NCBI GenBank assembly: GCA_002255575.1 | Contig: NCAT01000005.1 | Coordinates: 46,135 to 110,134 of the forward strand | Direction of reading: 5' to 3' | Length of the DNA: 64,000 nucleotides | Source: Acidocella sp. 20-57-95 | Lineage (GTDB): Bacteria > Pseudomonadota > Alphaproteobacteria > Acetobacterales > Acetobacteraceae | Part shown: positions 9,882 to 18,671 of the stretch, piece after piece | Layout of the letters: each line of letters begins with the position of its first letter | Numbering within the stretch: the first letter of the stretch is position 1 | Program-made: the position numbers and the translations under genes | Notes under the pieces: model-generated | What the model was told of the DNA's origin: nothing | The model's input: only the letters and a program-made list of their open reading frames with translations | Database searches by the model: none

Positions 9882-10874
9882 TTAACGCAATTTCGCGAGC
9901 CTGATCGCAGTATGCCCGCGGCTGGGGCGCAAGCTCGGCATTACAAGCATGCAGTTATCATGCGGGGTTCGTATTTCTGTATCACCGTCATGGGCGATCA
10001 GAGTGTCTTTGGATTTAATGATTTCGCCGCCAATGAATTCACGTACAAATACGAAGCGGTTGGTGCGTGCGGTCACGGCTTGCGTGACTTCTGCAAAGCG
10101 TGGAACGCTGGCAGCAGGCGCTGCACCGTGCACCATGGCGGTATGGCAAAGCAAGGCTTGGGTTGTCGCGCGAAGCTGGTTGACTGTGGCAAGTTCCCAA
10201 TGCTGGCCAGCTTCTACCAGTACGCAGGCGGCGCGGCCGGGGCTTTCGGTAAATCGCCCGTAATCGATTAGTCTTTTGCCACCAGCATGGCCCTGGTCGG
10301 CAATCACGGTTGCGGGCGTGCCGATGGCAAATGCAAGTTCCCGGCCTTGGTCGCCGGGCCCACAAAGCAAAAGCGGTTCGGATGGCCACAGCATGGAATG
10401 CAAGTCGAGCACGATATCGGCACTATCTATCAACGGCCGGATGTCACGGGCGCGGTCCAGTTCAAGCGACCGACGTACGCCGAAAAGCTCGATATCGTCC
10501 CATACGCGGTTCATATCTTCTTCCACAAACCGCGACGCTACCGGGTTTTCAGGGTCAAACCTGGCAAATGCGGCGAGGTTTGCGAAACCGAAGGTGAGCT
10601 TGCCGCAATTGGGGGTAAAACCTGTACGAAGCATCTCGTTTAGCACGATTGCGCCCGCAAACTCATTGCCGTGAATCAAAGAAATCAGCACCACATGGGG
10701 GCCAGGGTGCCCCGAGTCTTTGGTGGTGAAACCGGCAATTCCGGTGTTGCCTTCAAGCCACGGGGAGAGGTCTGGGGCCGTCAGAAATACTGGAAAATGT
10801 GGTAAGTCAGGCGGTAGCAACCCTGTTGTCCCGGGCGGATCGTCGTCGGTGGATGAATGGACCGGGTTTGGCAT
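9882..10874 (-). CDS. AstE/aspartoacylase-family zinc deacylase
   Basis: A 330-aa member of the succinylglutamate desuccinylase/aspartoacylase branch of M14-like zinc hydrolases. The zinc motif HxxE is present as LIHGNEFAGAIVL (His68, Glu71), the third ligand His appears in VLDLHSML near residue 158, and the catalytic Glu is probably in VLVEAGQHWE near 220. A C-terminal lipoyl-like beta segment (FVFVREFIGGEIIKSKDTLIAHDG) is typical of the broader family. The substrate cannot be inferred, since no arginine-catabolism ast genes are nearby. The start is ATG 10874, divergent from the ELM1-family gene. Confidence 0.82.
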   Translation of the reverse strand: MPNPVHSSTDDDPPGTTGLLPPDLPHFPVFLTAPDLSPWLEGNTGIAGFTTKDSGHPGPHVVLISLIHGNEFAGAIVLNEMLRTGFTPNCGKLTFGFANLAAFARFDPENPVASRFVEEDMNRVWDDIELFGVRRSLELDRARDIRPLIDSADIVLDLHSMLWPSEPLLLCGPGDQGRELAFAIGTPATVIADQGHAGGKRLIDYGRFTESPGRAACVLVEAGQHWELATVNQLRATTQALLCHTAMVHGAAPAASVPRFAEVTQAVTARTNRFVFVREFIGGEIIKSKDTLIAHDGDTEIRTPHDNCMLVMPSLRPSRGHTAIRLAKLR

Positions 10875-10959
10875 GGGTCCACCTTAACGGGACCACCGAT
10901 TGGCGCAAATATGGACGAAAACATTGACGGCACAGCAGCAGCACCGCAAACCGCCCGCC

Positions 10960-11892
10960 ATGGAAGACGCACGGATTTTATGTACCGATTTGGCGGGGTT
11001 GAAGGCGCAGGCGGTTGGCTTGGCCGAGGCGGCGGGCTTGCAGCCGGACTTACGGACTTTATCCATTAAAAAACCCTGGTCCGGGCTATCTCCCGGCCTC
11101 TGGCCGTTTCCGCTTAAAGCTGTGGAAGCCGAAGCCATTGCGGCACCTTTGCCAAGGCTGATTATCGGCTGTGGCGGAGCCGGCGCGCGCGTGGCGGCGG
11201 CTTTGCGGCGGCCAGGTATAAAGGTTGTGACAATTCAACATCCGCGAATGGCGTTGGATAAATTCGACCTCGTGTTTGCCGCCCGTCATGACGGCATAAA
11301 AGGGACCAACGTGGTTGTTACGCGCACCGCCTTACATCGGGTGACGCAGGCCCGGTTGAACGCTGAGGCGGCGGTTTGGCAGCCATTTTTTGCTGCTCAA
11401 CCCCGCCCATTGGTGGCGGTTTTGCTTGGCGGAAGCAATGGCCGGTACCGATTTGATGCTGCTGAAGCAGAATCGCTTGCGGCTCAGCTGGCAAACTTAA
11501 TCCAGCAAGACGGTGCAGGGATGATCATAACGCCTTCGCGCCGTACCGGTGCGGATGTGATCGCCATTTTGCGCCGTATCCTTGAGCCGTTGGGCGCCTG
11601 GATTTGGGATGGTCGCGGTGAGAACCCCTATTTTGGCATGCTGGCGGTTGCCGATGCGATCATTGTGAGCGCTGATTCTGTCTCGATGGTCTCAGAAGCC
11701 GTCGCAACCACGAAGCCGGTTTTGTTGATGCGTCTGCCGGGCAAATCCTCCAGGATTGGTGCTTTCATGGATATGCTCAAGGCGGATGGGCGGGTTCGCG
11801 ATTTTACCGGACGGTTGGAGCAATGGAATTGCCAGCCCCTTGACGATACCGCGTTGGCAGGTGCGACATTGCGGCAATTGCTTGAAATCTGA
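10960..11892 (+). CDS. ELM1/DUF1022-family protein, glycosyltransferase-like
   Basis: A 310-aa protein resembling the mitochondrial-fission ELM1 family. Visible features are the N-terminal CTDLAGLKAQAVGLAEAAG pattern, the glycine-rich LIIGCGGAGARVAAALRR, PLVAVLLGGSNGRYRFD, TPSRRTGADVIAILRRIL, and ADAIIVSADSVSMVSEAVATTKPVLLM. The last resembles the donor-binding half of GT-B glycosyltransferases. ATG 10960 is preferred; an in-frame TTG at 10900 would add 20 residues that do not look like the family. The bacterial function is not established. It is followed 8 bp later by an unrecognised 632-aa gene, so they are probably an operon. Confidence 0.75.
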   Translation: MEDARILCTDLAGLKAQAVGLAEAAGLQPDLRTLSIKKPWSGLSPGLWPFPLKAVEAEAIAAPLPRLIIGCGGAGARVAAALRRPGIKVVTIQHPRMALDKFDLVFAARHDGIKGTNVVVTRTALHRVTQARLNAEAAVWQPFFAAQPRPLVAVLLGGSNGRYRFDAAEAESLAAQLANLIQQDGAGMIITPSRRTGADVIAILRRILEPLGAWIWDGRGENPYFGMLAVADAIIVSADSVSMVSEAVATTKPVLLMRLPGKSSRIGAFMDMLKADGRVRDFTGRLEQWNCQPLDDTALAGATLRQLLEI

Positions 11893-11900
11893 GAGAGCGG

Positions 11901-13799
11901 GTGATGCTGGATATTGAAACGTTCGATAATTTGCGGGGCGGCAATGTGGTTTATAAGGCCCTCGCGCATCCGGTCGCAGCCGAGGCTCTGGCGCGCTTGG
12001 TTGACAGCCTGAATGAGTCGGGCATGACCGCTATCTATGACCCTGATGGGATTGCCGGGCCGTTACTGGCGCTTAGCCCTACCATCGATGTGGCAGGAAT
12101 TTATGTTCATGATAGTCTGGCTGTCGGGCAGGTGCGTGGTGGCCACATTGCCCGTGCGTTACTGGAGCTCCCGAGCTCTGGTGCGGCACATGTGCTGATT
12201 GCGGCATTTGATGCGGGCCGGTTGACCGCCCGGATTACGCCATTCCTACCACCGGGAGCACAAGTGATAACGCTTGACCCGATCAAGCTGCCGGCGAATT
12301 TGGTGACAAATCCTAGCCGCTACCTCGACCCGGTCAATTTTGCTACGAATTTCGTGTTTTTCCGCGATGATGATCATTTTGCCACGCGCCTGACGACCGT
12401 AAATTATTGGGCCGGTTATGGTGCGAAAGAGGTTAAATTCTTCCACCGGTTGTTTAGCCAAACCGGGACCGTTCTTGCGGAATGGGAAATACCGGCGCCG
12501 CCGAAGGCTGGTGGTTTCGTTATCGATAGCCGCGAAGTGCGCGCACGTTTTGGTCTGGCCGCCTTCACGGGGCAATTATTTATTCATGCTGTCGGTGTGG
12601 CGGGCCATGATGTGGTGAAGTATGCGCTTGATACTTATGCTACCAATAATAGTGCCTCACTCTCCTGCACCCATGATGCCAATGCTTGGCCCTCCGAACG
12701 ATTTGCTGGACTGCCAGCACCTTTGGCCGATGAGCGCGTCGTCCTTTGGGTGCAAAACAGCCATGCTGTGACAATCCCTTCCGGTGCCCTGAGCCTGGAC
12801 CGTATGGGGAACGAAAAGCCAGTCCCGATCGATTTAGAAATTCCAGCTTTTGCCACCCATCCGGTGGATGTAGCGGACTATTTTCCTGCATTACATTGGC
12901 CCGCCCAAATTGAGTTGCGAGCTGGACGACATTTGGTTCGTCCCCGCTATGAGGTGACGCGGCAGGGCCGCTCCCGGATTGCGCATATTAACGTCGAGCG
13001 GAGCGACCTGAAGCCCGACCCCGGCATTAAAACATTGTCGCCCGCACTGGGACGAGGGTTTTTGCTGCCTTTCCCGATTTTACCGCGTCAGGCATATAAA
13101 ACCATCGTTCAGCCCACACCTATGGCGGTGAGTGAGATGAATATGCCGCTCAGGATTGACGTGTTTGACCCTGAAGGGAAAAAAATCCTTGAACACTATT
13201 TGGGCGTGCTGCCCCGCAACCATGATATTGCGGTGGATATGGATGAGCTTTTGGCAACCGACCTTCTGCCAAGCGGTGGGCATGCTGAACTGGTATATGA
13301 TTTTCGTGATGGTGGTGACGCCAATGGCTGGCTACACGCCTTGTTCCGCTTTGAGGACCGGGTGAGCGGACATGCGGCGGAAAGCAGCTTTGGCGCGCAT
13401 ATGTTTAATACAATCATGACCTATAAAAGCGAGCCACAATCCTATAACGGCCCGCCACCGGGGCTTTCGACGCGGCTGTTTTTGAAAATGGGTCTCGGCG
13501 GATGGGACAGTTTTTGCACGTTGATCTATCCGGCCTCGGCCGCTTGGCATCCAAAATCGACCACAATGCTCGAATTACATGATACTGATGGTGTGATCCT
13601 GGAGACCAAGACAATTAACATCGCCTGTTCGGGGTCGATGGCGGTTTATCCTACAGCGCATTTTTCGGCAGCGAACATAAAGGCTGCAGGCGAAGCTGGG
13701 TATGTATTGATCAGGGACGTGACCTGCCGTTTGTTCGGCTTCCACGGCGTTACCGACGGGGAGGGACGTTTTTCGCTAGATCATATGTTTGGTTTCTGA
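11901..13799 (+). CDS. Unrecognised 632-aa protein
   Basis: Not recognised. It starts at GTG 11901 or ATG 11904, preceded by GAGAG and 8 bp after the ELM1-family gene. No signal peptide or transmembrane helix is visible. The first about 140 residues look Rossmann-like: alternating hydrophobic strands ending in IYDPDGIAGPLLAL, VAGIYVHDS, HVLIAAFDAGRL and QVITLDP. A conserved-looking, aromatic-rich stretch follows (FVFFRDDDHFATRLTTVNYW). The rest appears beta-rich, with repeated turns such as DVFDPEGKKIL and VYDFRDGGDANG. The partner gene suggests a role in modifying a surface or carbohydrate molecule, but that is only inference. Confidence 0.75.
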   Translation: MMLDIETFDNLRGGNVVYKALAHPVAAEALARLVDSLNESGMTAIYDPDGIAGPLLALSPTIDVAGIYVHDSLAVGQVRGGHIARALLELPSSGAAHVLIAAFDAGRLTARITPFLPPGAQVITLDPIKLPANLVTNPSRYLDPVNFATNFVFFRDDDHFATRLTTVNYWAGYGAKEVKFFHRLFSQTGTVLAEWEIPAPPKAGGFVIDSREVRARFGLAAFTGQLFIHAVGVAGHDVVKYALDTYATNNSASLSCTHDANAWPSERFAGLPAPLADERVVLWVQNSHAVTIPSGALSLDRMGNEKPVPIDLEIPAFATHPVDVADYFPALHWPAQIELRAGRHLVRPRYEVTRQGRSRIAHINVERSDLKPDPGIKTLSPALGRGFLLPFPILPRQAYKTIVQPTPMAVSEMNMPLRIDVFDPEGKKILEHYLGVLPRNHDIAVDMDELLATDLLPSGGHAELVYDFRDGGDANGWLHALFRFEDRVSGHAAESSFGAHMFNTIMTYKSEPQSYNGPPPGLSTRLFLKMGLGGWDSFCTLIYPASAAWHPKSTTMLELHDTDGVILETKTINIACSGSMAVYPTAHFSAANIKAAGEAGYVLIRDVTCRLFGFHGVTDGEGRFSLDHMFGF

Positions 13800-13819
13800 G
13801 AAGAAAGCCCGCCACCAAA

Positions 13820-13894
13820 TGGTGGGCGCGACAGGGATTGAACCTGTGACCCTTCGCGTGTGAAGCGAATGCTCTACCGCTGAGCTACGCGCCC
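13820..13894 (-). tRNA. tRNA-Val (anticodon CAC)
   Basis: Read on the minus strand, the sequence folds as a 75-nt tRNA including an encoded CCA. The acceptor stem GGGCGCG pairs with CGCGCCC. The D arm includes TAGCTCAGCGGTAGAGCA. The anticodon stem TTCGC/GCGAA encloses the loop TTCACAC, giving anticodon CAC (Val, GTG codons). The T arm has GGTTCAATCCC. The discriminator is A. The gene converges with the 632-aa gene 21 bp away. Confidence 0.95.
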
Positions 13895-13910
13895 CCTGTG
13901 GGGAGGCCAT

Positions 13911-13940
13911 CGGATAGGCCTGGAGGGTTGAATTTGTCAA
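13911..13940 (-). promoter_or_regulatory. Candidate sigma-70 promoter for tRNA-Val
   Basis: On the minus strand there is a perfect TTGACA (13940-13935) and TATCCG (13916-13911) separated by 18 bp. The -10 box ends 16 nt before the mature tRNA 5' end. The geometry fits a vegetative promoter, though the -10 is imperfect. Confidence 0.5.
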
Positions 13941-14036
13941 CCGCGGGGAGGCAATCTGGTCTTGCGCAAATGTCGGTCTTCTAAACACGATTTCAGTCCT
14001 GAATGGGACCAATGGGGAATATCCAAAGGGTTCGCG

Positions 14037-15389
14037 ATGCTTACTAAGTTAGACAGCCTTGTTTGGAATAAGTTCCACCGGAAGGCCATGATTGCCCTAG
14101 GATTAGGGTGGGGCATGGATGCCTTTGAGGTGACGCTGGTCGGGTCCATTTTGGGTGTGCTCGGGCCGCTATGGAAGTTGGATGGCTTTGGGTTGTCGGC
14201 CATTCTTGGGGCATGGTTCGCCGGCATTATGCTTGGTGCGCTCGGCTTTGGCCTGCTTGCTGACTGGTTTGGCCGGCGGACGGTATTTTTGGCGAGCCTG
14301 ATGATTTATGGTATTGCCACCTTTGCGACGGCTTTTGCTCCGGGGATTTCGTTTTTGCTGATTTTGCGCTTTGTCGCGGGCGTTGGCGTTGGCGCCGAAT
14401 ACTCAGCGGTAAATGCCGCCATCGCCGAACTAATTCCCAGTGCCAAACGAGGCTTTGCTGCTAGTTTCGTGATGAATTTTTGGTCTGTTGGCACGCTTAT
14501 GGCGGCTATCCTGTCTTGGCTGACATTTTCCTTGTTACCCTCGGATTTCGCCTGGCGCGTTGTGTTTGCTTGCGGTGGAATGGTCGCGCTTTCAACCTTG
14601 TGGTTACGTCGCCAGCTACCGGAATCGCCCCGCTGGCTGCTGGCCCAAGGCCGGGCGGCTGAAGCAGAGGCGGTGATTGCCGCGATCTCTCGTGGAGAGG
14701 TTCTAATTGAACGGGTTGAAGCCTTCAAAGTCGAGGTTATTCCCGCCAAGCGCCGCTTTTTAGCAGATTTACAAATGTTGCTCGCGCACCATAAGGGGGT
14801 TTTGGCGTTGGGCTGCGTGCTCGATTTTGCTGAGGCTGGTGGGTATTACGGGTTGTTTGCCTTCTTGCCTCTCGCGGTACTGCCTAACTTACATCTGGCT
14901 GCAACCGCGTTGCCGCCTTTTTACATTGCGGGCAGCTTGGGGGCATTGGTCGGTGGCATTGCGGTTAGCTTGCTGTTGGACCGGCTGGGTAGAAAGCCAG
15001 TTGTAAGTTTTTGCTATGGCGCCACTGCGTTGGCGTGCCTTGGCTTTGCAGCGCTGGCACCGGTTGGCACAACGCCGATCATTGTCGGCTTTGTCATCGT
15101 GAATTTATTAGCGACGGCAAGTTGGGTTGGCGCGTACCCGACATTCTCGGAACTATTCCCGACCGCGCTACGTGCCAGCGGCGTGGGCATATCGGTTGCT
15201 GTGGGCCGGATTGGGGCGCTTATTTCGCCATTTTTAATCGCGTATGCCGGGAAAACCAGCTTGGCGGCTGCGCTTGGTGTGCTGGCGGGATTTTGGTTGA
15301 TCGGCCTGGCGGCGATGTTGGTTTGGTCAGTCGTCGGCATTGAGGCGCGCGGGTTGCCGCTGGAACGCTTGAGTAAGTCGCCAGCTTGA
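14037..15389 (+). CDS. MFS transporter, sugar-porter/NiaP-like type
   Basis: A 450-aa inner-membrane transporter with about 12 hydrophobic segments. It carries GLGWGMDAFEVTLVGSILG in TM1 (Asp in the first helix), LLADWFGRRTVFL between TM2 and TM3, and a second motif A-like LLLDRLGRKPVVSF between the halves. PESPRWL after TM6 is the sugar/organic-anion porter signature. ATG 14037 is chosen because AAAGGG ends six bases upstream; an in-frame start at 13962 would add 25 polar residues. The stop TGA overlaps the TTG start of the phosphoesterase-radical SAM gene, so the two are translationally coupled. The substrate is unknown; it could import or export something handled by that enzyme. Confidence 0.83.
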   Translation: MLTKLDSLVWNKFHRKAMIALGLGWGMDAFEVTLVGSILGVLGPLWKLDGFGLSAILGAWFAGIMLGALGFGLLADWFGRRTVFLASLMIYGIATFATAFAPGISFLLILRFVAGVGVGAEYSAVNAAIAELIPSAKRGFAASFVMNFWSVGTLMAAILSWLTFSLLPSDFAWRVVFACGGMVALSTLWLRRQLPESPRWLLAQGRAAEAEAVIAAISRGEVLIERVEAFKVEVIPAKRRFLADLQMLLAHHKGVLALGCVLDFAEAGGYYGLFAFLPLAVLPNLHLAATALPPFYIAGSLGALVGGIAVSLLLDRLGRKPVVSFCYGATALACLGFAALAPVGTTPIIVGFVIVNLLATASWVGAYPTFSELFPTALRASGVGISVAVGRIGALISPFLIAYAGKTSLAAALGVLAGFWLIGLAAMLVWSVVGIEARGLPLERLSKSPA

Positions 15390-17074
15390 AACTTACCCGA
15401 ACAGGCCGAATCCTTGTTTTAGGCGGTTGCTACAGTAATTTGCAGGCAACCCAGGCGCTTTTGCAACAGGCAGAGCTTTTGGGCATATCGGCCGCCAACC
15501 TGATTTGCACTGGCGATATCATTGCCTACGGCGCGGACGCCAAGGCGACGCTTGACCTTGTAAGGCAGGCAGGTGTGACGTGTTTAATGGGCAATTGCGA
15601 GCTGTCTCTCGGCCGGAAGGCCGATGATTGTGGCTGCGGGTTTGCCCCAGGGTCGGTCTGCGACGCCCTTTCGGCTTATTGGTATGCTCATGCCGCGGCT
15701 GAAATAGACGATGTTGACCGCAGCTTTATGGCCGGACTTCCGCAGCAGATTGAGCTCTCCCTCGAAGGTAAAAAACTACGTTTTGTGCACGGCAATCTTG
15801 ACCGCGTAAATGCGTTTGTTTTCCCCTCTGTCAGTAACCTGGAACTGCAACGCCAGCTTGCGCTCTCAGGCTGTGATGCGGTGATCGCAGGCCATTCAGG
15901 TATTCCGTTTACGCGGCATATTGGTGATAAAATTTGGCATAATGCCGGTAGCATTGGCATGCCGGCGAATGATGGCACGCCCCGCGGCTGGTTCAGCCTG
16001 ATTGATGTGCGTGATGGTGATTTGGTGATCTCATCGCAGCCGCTGCGCTATGATTATCACGCAGCCGCACAATCTATTCGCCAGGCGCGTTTGCCGGAAC
16101 CCTATGCGGCTGCACTTGAAACCGGCATTTGGCCGAGCCTGGATATTTTGCCCGCCGCTGACCGTTATTTCACCGGAATTCCGCTGGAAGCCAGAGCAAT
16201 AACCGAGCCGACACCATCGCTGCGATTACAAGAGCTTAGGACGCTATGGGTGAATACCGGAACATTATGCAATCTGGCCTGCACCAAATGTTTTATGGAT
16301 AGCTCGCCATTGAATGACGCGCTGGCATATTTCCAATACAACGATTTTATAGAGATATTGGATCACGCGCCGTCGTCCGTCGTCGAGATTGGGTTCACAG
16401 GTGGCGAACCATTTATGAACCCGGAAATCATCCCAATGATTACAGCCGCACTACAGGCTGGGAAACACGCCTTGGTGCTGACGAATGGTATGCGGCCGAT
16501 GCGGCGGCACGAGGAGACATTAACGCAGCTTGGTAAATTCTATCCGGAGCAATTAAACATCCGGGTCTCGCTTGATCACTATGACAGGGAACAGCACGAG
16601 GCATTGCGTGGCCCGGCGAGCTTTTTGGCCAGCTTGGAGGGCTTAAAGTTCCTGCAACGGGCCGGGCTTAATATATCGGTTGCCGCTAGAACGCCGTGGG
16701 GGGAAACTGAAGCTATGATGCGGGCTGGTTTTGCGGATCTTTTTGCAGAGCACAATATTGAGATCGACGCCCAGAACCAAGCCGGACTGATCTTATTTCC
16801 TGAGATGGATTCGGCCAGTCCAGTTAGCCTGCCCGTCACGCAAGCCGCTCTAGGAGCCGTTCCGGCTGATAAGCCATTGATGTGCTTGAATTCACGTATG
16901 GTCGTGCGTCGCAAAGGGGTGGACTATGTGAGTTTCACCCCATGCACTTTGCTGCCAAATGAGGATTTGGGTGCCACATTACCGGCGGCCGGTGACTTGT
17001 TTAGCCTTAACCATCCGCATTGTGGTCAGTTTTGTGTTTATGGCGGCGCATCCTGCGTAGGTGCTCCCGGTTAA
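15386..17074 (+). CDS. Metallophosphoesterase-like / radical SAM fusion protein
   Basis: A 562-aa two-domain protein. Residues 8-210 have the YfcE-like calcineurin phosphoesterase layout, with GD at 43-44, VHGN at 134-137, GH at 169-170 and NAGSIGMP at 186-193. The first metal motif is GGCYSN instead of DxHGN, GNHD/E has become GNC (69-71), and GHTH has become GHSG. Extra cysteines lie at 82, 84 and 92. Residues 280-560 are a radical SAM domain with CNLACTKC (Cys295, 299, 302 for the 4Fe-4S cluster) and GGEP (339-342). Cys500, 520, 546, 550 and 557 could bind an auxiliary cluster. The start is TTG 15386, since an in-frame TAA at 15374 excludes upstream alternatives. It overlaps the MFS stop (TTGA). 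The reaction is unknown. Confidence 0.85.
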   Translation: MKLTRTGRILVLGGCYSNLQATQALLQQAELLGISAANLICTGDIIAYGADAKATLDLVRQAGVTCLMGNCELSLGRKADDCGCGFAPGSVCDALSAYWYAHAAAEIDDVDRSFMAGLPQQIELSLEGKKLRFVHGNLDRVNAFVFPSVSNLELQRQLALSGCDAVIAGHSGIPFTRHIGDKIWHNAGSIGMPANDGTPRGWFSLIDVRDGDLVISSQPLRYDYHAAAQSIRQARLPEPYAAALETGIWPSLDILPAADRYFTGIPLEARAITEPTPSLRLQELRTLWVNTGTLCNLACTKCFMDSSPLNDALAYFQYNDFIEILDHAPSSVVEIGFTGGEPFMNPEIIPMITAALQAGKHALVLTNGMRPMRRHEETLTQLGKFYPEQLNIRVSLDHYDREQHEALRGPASFLASLEGLKFLQRAGLNISVAARTPWGETEAMMRAGFADLFAEHNIEIDAQNQAGLILFPEMDSASPVSLPVTQAALGAVPADKPLMCLNSRMVVRRKGVDYVSFTPCTLLPNEDLGATLPAAGDLFSLNHPHCGQFCVYGGASCVGAPG

Positions 17075-17116
17075 AACCTCTTGTGAAGCGTTGGCTGCCG
17101 TGCTGTTTGCAGAGCC

Positions 17117-18667
17117 ATGCAGAATGAAAAAATCCTGATCCTGGATTTCGGCAGCCAGGTCACTCAGCTTATTGCTCGCCGCCTTCGTGAGTCGGGCGTA
17201 TATTGCGAAATTTGGCCATTTAACGCCGACCCGGCCAAAATTACCGCATTCGGTGCGAAAGGATTTATCCTTTCGGGCGGTCCAGCCAGTGTTACCGATG
17301 AAGGCTCCCCACGTGCGCCAGACGTCGTTTTCTCAGCCGGCGTGCCGGTATTGGGCATTTGCTACGGGCAAATGGTGATGTGCGCGCAGCTTGGCGGAGA
17401 TGTCAGTGGCGCCGATATCCGCGAATTCGGACGTGCTTCAATCGATGTGATTGAGGATTGTGCTTTGTTCGAAGGGGCCTGGGTTAAAGGTGCCCGCGAG
17501 CAGGTTTGGATGAGCCACGGTGACCGCATTACCGCACCGCCGCCAGGCTTTCGGACCGTGGCTGTAAGTGAAGGGGCACCGTTTGCCCTGATTGCCGATG
17601 ATACCAGGCATTATTATGGTCTAATGTTCCACCCCGAGGTGGTACATACGCCGCACGGCGCACAATTATTGCGCAATTTCACCCATAAAGTATGCGGACT
17701 GTCCGGCGGTTGGACGATGGCTGGTTTCCGCGAAGCGGAAAAAGCCAAAATTCGTGCACAGGTTGGAACGGGACGAGTGGTGTGCGGGTTATCCGGGGGT
17801 GTGGATTCGTCAGTTGCAGCAGCTTTGATTCATGAGGCCATTGGTGACCAACTGACGTGCATTTTTGTCGACCATGGCCTGCTGCGCGCCAATGAGGCTA
17901 CGCAAGTTGTGCAAGTGTTCCGCGATCAGTTCAAAATAAATCTCGTTCATCGCGATGCGTCGGATTTGTTTTTGGGCCAACTCGCAGGCGTTACCGATCC
18001 TGAGCAAAAACGTAAAATCATCGGCAAATTATTTGTCGACGTATTTGATGAGGAAGCGGCCAAAATTGGCGGTGCAGATTTCTTGGCGCAGGGAACACTG
18101 TACCCCGACGTTATCGAATCCGTTAGCGTGCTGGGTGGTCCAAGCGTGACGATTAAATCGCATCATAACGTTGGCGGCTTGCCGGCCCATATGAAGATGC
18201 AATTAGTTGAACCGTTGCGTGAACTTTTCAAGGATGAGGTGCGCGCATTGGGCCGCGAACTTGGTCTGCCGGAAGCGATTGTAGGGAGGCATCCGTTTCC
18301 CGGGCCCGGCCTTGCCATTCGGATTCTGGGTGCCGTTACCCGCGAGGCAGTACAAATATTGCAAAAAGCTGACGCCATTTATCTCGAAGAAATTCGAAAT
18401 GCTGACTTATACGATAAAATCTGGCAGGCATTCGCGGTTTTACTGCCGGTGAAATCCGTAGGCGTGATGGGTGACGGCCGGACGTATGACCAGGTTTGCG
18501 CCTTGCGCGCCGTGACAAGCACCGATGGTATGACAGCCGATGTCTACCCGTTCGAAATGTCGTTTCTGAGCCGGGTGTCTAATCGTATCGTTAATGAAGT
18601 GCGTGGTATAAACCGGGTAACTTACGATATTACCAGCAAGCCTCCTGGCACTATTGAGTGGGAGTAA
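17117..18667 (+). CDS. guaA: GMP synthase (glutamine-hydrolysing) GuaA
   Basis: A 516-aa cytoplasmic enzyme that aminates XMP to GMP. The N-terminal class I glutamine amidotransferase domain has [17 protein letters not shown], the nucleophile in GICYGQM, and the [11 protein letters not shown]is-Glu pair. The ATP-pyrophosphatase domain has the P-loop [14 protein letters not shown] and DHGLLR. The C-terminal dimerisation domain ends with [18 protein letters not shown], the invariant GuaA tail. Length is typical. The GTG start of the MBL hydrolase lies 5 bp after its stop. Confidence 0.97.
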   Translation: MQNEKILILDFGSQVTQLIARRLRESGVYCEIWPFNADPAKITAFGAKGFILSGGPASVTDEGSPRAPDVVFSAGVPVLGICYGQMVMCAQLGGDVSGADIREFGRASIDVIEDCALFEGAWVKGAREQVWMSHGDRITAPPPGFRTVAVSEGAPFALIADDTRHYYGLMFHPEVVHTPHGAQLLRNFTHKVCGLSGGWTMAGFREAEKAKIRAQVGTGRVVCGLSGGVDSSVAAALIHEAIGDQLTCIFVDHGLLRANEATQVVQVFRDQFKINLVHRDASDLFLGQLAGVTDPEQKRKIIGKLFVDVFDEEAAKIGGADFLAQGTLYPDVIESVSVLGGPSVTIKSHHNVGGLPAHMKMQLVEPLRELFKDEVRALGRELGLPEAIVGRHPFPGPGLAIRILGAVTREAVQILQKADAIYLEEIRNADLYDKIWQAFAVLLPVKSVGVMGDGRTYDQVCALRAVTSTDGMTADVYPFEMSFLSRVSNRIVNEVRGINRVTYDITSKPPGTIEWE

Positions 18668-18671
18668 TCTT

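Noticed and set aside
13812..13825. CCACC-AAAT-GGTGG inverted repeat next to tRNA-Val
   Set aside because: Only a 5-bp stem that includes the tRNA CCA end, and the T-rich tail is not adjacent; too weak to call a terminator.
13962..14036. 25-codon N-terminal extension of the second MFS transporter
   Set aside because: Polar and unlike MFS N-termini, whereas ATG 14037 has a Shine-Dalgarno.
15386..17074. Assignment of the radical SAM fusion to arsenosugar or a named RiPP pathway
   Set aside because: No ArsM, ArsS-specific domain, precursor peptide or other marker gene is nearby; the resemblance is only the shared radical SAM motif.
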